Assembly (NCBI RefSeq): GCF_025399835.1
Contig: NZ_JAODVR010000001.1
Span: 310,001-374,000 of the forward strand
DNA length: 64,000 nucleotides
From: Haloarchaeobius sp. HME9146
GTDB taxonomy: Archaea > Halobacteriota > Halobacteria > Halobacteriales > Natrialbaceae
Direction: 5' to 3'
A program made the position numbers and the translations under genes. Numbering within the stretch: position 1 is the stretch's first letter; each line of letters opens with the position of its first letter. This document shows, piece by piece, positions 61,577-64,000 of the stretch. The notes under the pieces are model-generated. The model saw only the letters and a program-made list of their open reading frames with translations, did not search any database and was not told the origin of the DNA.

Positions 61577-61599
61577 CTGTCAGCAGTCACTGACAGTGA
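61577..61599. promoter_or_regulatory. Overlapping inverted repeats upstream of the paralogue-B regulator
   Basis: CTGTCAG (61577-61583) and CTGACAG (61590-61596) form an inverted repeat. TCACTG-A-CAGTGA (61587-61599) is a second palindrome overlapping it. They lie 70-90 nt before the start codon and may be a second operator. The rest of the gap to 61772 holds the AATACACACAAT repeat at 61677-61688 but no credible gene. Confidence 0.35.
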
Positions 61600-61676
61600 G
61601 AGGTGAAGACTTCTGTGCAGAAGCAGTCGTTACGATGGCGGGAAGCGACCAAACGCTATTGATTGGTGGTGGAAGA

Positions 61677-61688
61677 AATACACACAAT
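61677..61688 (+). repeat. 12-bp element shared with 63156-63167
   Basis: AATACACACAAT occurs here, 169 nt upstream of the paralogue-B regulator, and again 190 nt upstream of the dioxygenase gene. Flanking sequence is partly similar (GCT-ATTG on the left side of both). It suggests that the two upstream regions are related. Confidence 0.4.
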
Positions 61689-61772
61689 CGACCGGCTGCA
61701 AGCGACGCGCGCGAGGTGGTCAGGCACGCGGGCGCGAGTGGTGAGGAGTAGCGGCAGGCTGTGAGTGGGGAA

Positions 61773-62966
61773 TCAGTCGCTGGTGAGCGCGTCCTGGCTG
61801 GCCGCGCAGTTGTTCGGCCCGAGTTCGAGCTCGAAGGCCTCCTCGTCGGTGGCCTCGTGCTGGCCGAGGTTGGTCTCGATGATGTCGACGTAGTTCGCCG
61901 GACGCGGGGGCATGTCCGAGAGCACGAGGTCGACGAAGTCGTCCTCGTCCATCGTCAGCGCGGCCATCGTCTCGACGAGTTCGCCGATGGGTGCGGTGTA
62001 GGTCTCGTCCTCGGCCGGCGTCGCGGCGTCGCTGAAGTGCGCGCCGCCGACGAGCACGTCGTCGTCCTGGGTGAGGACCTTCGTCTGGAGCGTGTCATAG
62101 AGCTGCTTTGCGGCGTCGGGTGCGCCCTCGTCGCCCTCTTCGAGGTCGGGGCGTGCGACGCTCTCGGTGAACAGCCCGTCACCGGTCGCGAGCAGGCTTC
62201 CGCCGACGAGGTAGGAGGTCATCCCGCTCGTGTGGCCGGGCGTGTGGATGGTCTCGATCTCGGCCGCGCCGACCTCGAAGACCTGGCCGTCCTCGGCCGT
62301 CTCCACGTCGTCCGCGTAGGTGACACCGCGGGGGACCGCGGCGGCCGGGATGACGCCTGTGACGCCCTCGGCATCGAGGTTCCGGACGCCGCTGATGTGG
62401 TCGGCGTGGATGTGCGTGTCGATGGCGTAGCGGAGGTCCGCGTCGAGCTCGTCGGCGTCCGCGAGGTAGCGGTCGGTGAACTCCCGGAGGGGGTCGATGA
62501 CCGCGGCCTCGCCGACGGAGACGAGCATGTACGCGAGACAGCCACTGGACGGGCGCTGGTACTGGTAGAGCTTGCCCGGGCCGTCGTAGCGCGTGACTTC
62601 GACGCGCTCGTAGATGCGGGCCCAGCCGTTCATCCCGTCCGCGAGGTGAGCCACGTCGCGGCCGTTCTCGGCCAGCTTCGCGGCGACGTACTCGCTCGCG
62701 CCGCCCTTCGCGCACAGGACGACGAGCGGCTCGCCCTCGGGGACGCGGTCGAGCACCTCCTCCGGAACCTCGTCGTCGAGGAACTCGAAGTACGGAACGT
62801 TGGCGATCTCGACGTTCTCGCCCTCGATGTGCCACTCGGAGAAGTCGCTCTCCATGCGGGCGTCGAGGATGGTCACGTCCTCGCCCGCGTCGATGCGGGA
62901 CTTCAGTTCGGTCGGGTTCAACTCTTCGACGTCGATGTCTATCGTGGGTAACGCGTCAGGGTCCAT
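61773..62966 (-). CDS. Rhodanese-metallo-beta-lactamase fusion, persulfide-dioxygenase type
   Basis: The 397-residue soluble protein joins an N-terminal rhodanese domain (VTILDARMESDFSEWHIEG; active-site Cys in VVLCAKGGASEYVA) to a C-terminal metallo-beta-lactamase domain (IDTHIHADHISGVRNL, HTPGHTSGMTSYLVGGSLLATGDGLF). Such fusions oxidise glutathione or other persulfides to sulfite while the rhodanese moves sulfane sulfur; in haloarchaea the thiol would be a different one. A TauE/SafE gene upstream and two HTH regulators downstream fit a sulfide or persulfide detoxification module. Confidence 0.85.
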   Translation of the reverse strand: MDPDALPTIDIDVEELNPTELKSRIDAGEDVTILDARMESDFSEWHIEGENVEIANVPYFEFLDDEVPEEVLDRVPEGEPLVVLCAKGGASEYVAAKLAENGRDVAHLADGMNGWARIYERVEVTRYDGPGKLYQYQRPSSGCLAYMLVSVGEAAVIDPLREFTDRYLADADELDADLRYAIDTHIHADHISGVRNLDAEGVTGVIPAAAVPRGVTYADDVETAEDGQVFEVGAAEIETIHTPGHTSGMTSYLVGGSLLATGDGLFTESVARPDLEEGDEGAPDAAKQLYDTLQTKVLTQDDDVLVGGAHFSDAATPAEDETYTAPIGELVETMAALTMDEDDFVDLVLSDMPPRPANYVDIIETNLGQHEATDEEAFELELGPNNCAASQDALTSD

Positions 62967-62998
62967 GCGTCACTCCACGCTTGGGGATGGCCTGCAAT

Positions 62999-63017
62999 AA
63001 GTATTGTGGATATTGCG
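62999..63017. promoter_or_regulatory. Promoter/operator of the rhodanese-dioxygenase gene
   Basis: AAGTATTGTG followed by GATATTGCG lies 33 nt upstream of the ATG. The first ten bases are identical in sequence and offset to the regulator promoter at 61541. On the coding strand it contains a TATA-like ACAATACTTATT. Confidence 0.5.
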
Positions 63018-63139
63018 CAAGACACTCAGAAATATCTTCATCAGGCGATGTCCAGCACAGCAACAACCAGCTATACAGCCGCCCTATGCCTTCTATCGGC
63101 GTTTGGCAGGAATCCAGGGATGGAGACCAGAAGAGCTTT

Positions 63140-63158
63140 ATTGGACAATTTGTCCAAT
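63140..63158. promoter_or_regulatory. Perfect 19-bp palindrome
   Basis: ATTGGACAA-T-TTGTCCAAT has two perfect 9-bp arms around one central base. It lies 174 nt upstream of the dioxygenase start and 60 nt downstream of the TauE/SafE stop. Such tight symmetry with a 1-nt spacer fits a dimeric repressor site better than a transcription terminator. AATACACACAAT follows at 63156-63167. The half-site contains TGGACA, also found in the amt1 and amt2 upstream regions. Confidence 0.55.
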
Positions 63159-63167
63159 ACACACAAT
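63156..63167 (+). repeat. 12-bp element shared with 61677-61688
   Basis: AATACACACAAT overlaps the right arm of the palindrome by 3 bases. It is identical to the copy upstream of the paralogue-B regulator. The whole 251-bp gap (62967-63217) holds these sites and no convincing gene. Confidence 0.4.
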
Positions 63168-63217
63168 TCTGTCTGCGATGTGGGTACAACCGAAAATAGA
63201 CGCTCCAGGAAAGTCCG

Positions 63218-64000
63218 TCAGTCCGCGGCGGCGTGGCTGGTTCCCGACTCCGCGCGCAGCTCTTTGATGCTGCTGTAGACGACCGCACCGCTGACGAGCA
63301 GGGCTGCGCCGAGGATGATGGCGAGGCTGACCGTGTCCGCGACGGGAACCTCGAAGACGTTGCCGAGCTTGCGGATGGCGACGGCGATGGCCCCGAGCAG
63401 GAGCATCACGCCGAAGTACACCTTGATCTCGGCCTCGTCGACCAGGCTGGTCGAGGCCGCGCCCATGCGGGCCCCGAGCGCGCTACCCGCGAGGAGCGGG
63501 ACGACGATGCTCAGGTCCACCGCGCCGGACTGGGCGTAGAGGAAGCTCCCGATACCGCCCGAGAAGACGATCTCGAACAGGTCGGTCCCGACCGCGACGG
63601 GGACCGGCACGCCGATGAGGTAGAACAGCGCGGGCATCCGGATGAATCCGCCACCGACGCCGAGGAATCCCGATAAGAGGCCCGTGAGGAACGCGACGAG
63701 CAGTATCATCCACAGGGAGACGCTGACGCCCCCGCGGAGGGATATCATCGGCGGGACGCGGTAGGACTGTATCTTCTTCGCGATGTCGGGGATGTCGTCG
63801 GCCGACAGTTCGGCGTCCTCGTCGACGTCGTGGCTGATGCCACCGTCACCGCCTTTCAGAGCAGTGTAGGTGACGAACACACCGATGCCGCCGAGCAGGA
63901 AGACGTAGGCGACGCTGACCACGCTGTCCGCGTAGCCCATGTGCTGGAGCCACTCCAGGCCGAGCTTCCCGACCTCGATGCCGGCGGTCGTCCCGGCGAT
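63218..64000 (-). CDS. TauE/SafE-family sulfite/sulfur-compound permease, 5' end cut by the window
   Basis: The reverse-strand frame runs open to position 64000 (261 codons), so the N-terminus is missing. Visible are several hydrophobic segments with the family motif LLSGFLGVGGGFIRMPALFYLIGVPVPVAVGTDLFEIVFSGGIGSF and the second-half segment LLAGSALGARMGAASTSLVDEAEIK. A soluble acidic loop (HDVDEDAELSADDIPDIAKKIQSY) lies between the halves. The neighbouring rhodanese-dioxygenase suggests export of sulfite or thiosulfate produced by persulfide oxidation. Confidence 0.85.
   Translation of the reverse strand: MAGTTAGIEVGKLGLEWLQHMGYADSVVSVAYVFLLGGIGVFVTYTALKGGDGGISHDVDEDAELSADDIPDIAKKIQSYRVPPMISLRGGVSVSLWMILLVAFLTGLLSGFLGVGGGFIRMPALFYLIGVPVPVAVGTDLFEIVFSGGIGSFLYAQSGAVDLSIVVPLLAGSALGARMGAASTSLVDEAEIKVYFGVMLLLGAIAVAIRKLGNVFEVPVADTVSLAIILGAALLVSGAVVYSSIKELRAESGTSHAAAD

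Noticed and set aside
61548-61751. Plus-strand 67-codon frame upstream of the tandem regulators
   Set aside because: It runs through the AAGTATTGTG site and the interlocked palindromes. The predicted peptide is low-complexity with no homology pattern.
62981-63199. Plus-strand frame with a CNKYCGYC...CLRC pattern resembling a zinc ribbon
   Set aside because: It covers the promoter, palindrome and shared element of the dioxygenase gene, has no promoter of its own, and its codon use is unlike haloarchaeal genes.

Overview
The window is chromosomal DNA from a halophilic archaeon of the class Halobacteria; genus not determined. Supporting signs are uniformly high GC, strongly acidic proteins, many Tat (twin-arginine) signals with lipoboxes, TATA-like boxes 25-30 nt before start codons (leaderless transcripts), GTG starts, and typical haloarchaeal families (halophilic 2Fe-2S ferredoxin, Bat-type HTH_10 regulator, DUF5828, archaeal RecJ, A24 preflagellin peptidase). 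Coding density is high, many genes overlap by 1-14 nt, and I see no rRNA, tRNA, CRISPR array or transposase.

Layout. 1-6.1 kb: truncated prepilin peptidase, a decayed ferredoxin copy, an orphan Tat-secreted protein, the intact ferredoxin, a PiT phosphate permease, hisA and hisB. 6.1-16.5 kb: a laminin-B-domain lipoprotein, an ACT regulator, an IMPACT-family protein, an S9 peptidase, upp, a DJ-1/PfpI protein, several small zinc or membrane proteins and a GET3/ArsA ATPase. 16.6-29 kb: CstA, a cupin, DUF5828, a second PiT permease, a 59-codon gene next to a Bat-type regulator, a CBS/CorC membrane protein, a glutaredoxin paired with a cysteine-free peroxiredoxin-like protein, YrdC, and a solo Cas4-like protein. 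29-38 kb: a large membrane Fe-S oxidoreductase, small membrane proteins, two tandem acetyltransferases, a DedA protein, hemB, and an operon of a copper-amine-oxidase-like lipoprotein with a blue-copper lipoprotein.

38-42 kb is the most striking part: amt1-glnK1 followed directly by a second amt fused in frame to its own PII domain. The two upstream regions share a collinear 44-bp block with TATA-like sequence and a TGGACA element. The amt1 upstream region carries five TGGACA copies in the same orientation, and each amt start is overlapped by a short upstream ORF. This looks like a nitrogen-controlled ammonium uptake locus made by cassette duplication and fusion.

42-53 kb: a HEAT-repeat protein with a small partner, a TetR regulator, a phosphoribosyltransferase, a drug/metabolite exporter, and tetrapyrrole genes (hemL, then hemC-cobA-hemD as an overlapping operon, complementing hemB at 34 kb). 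53-64 kb: a VOC protein, a coupled APC transporter-universal stress protein pair, RecJ, membrane proteins, two tandem HTH regulators, a rhodanese/persulfide-dioxygenase-type protein and a truncated TauE/SafE permease. The last three form a likely sulfur module: one regulator gene and the dioxygenase gene share two upstream motifs, one of them at exactly the same distance from both starts.
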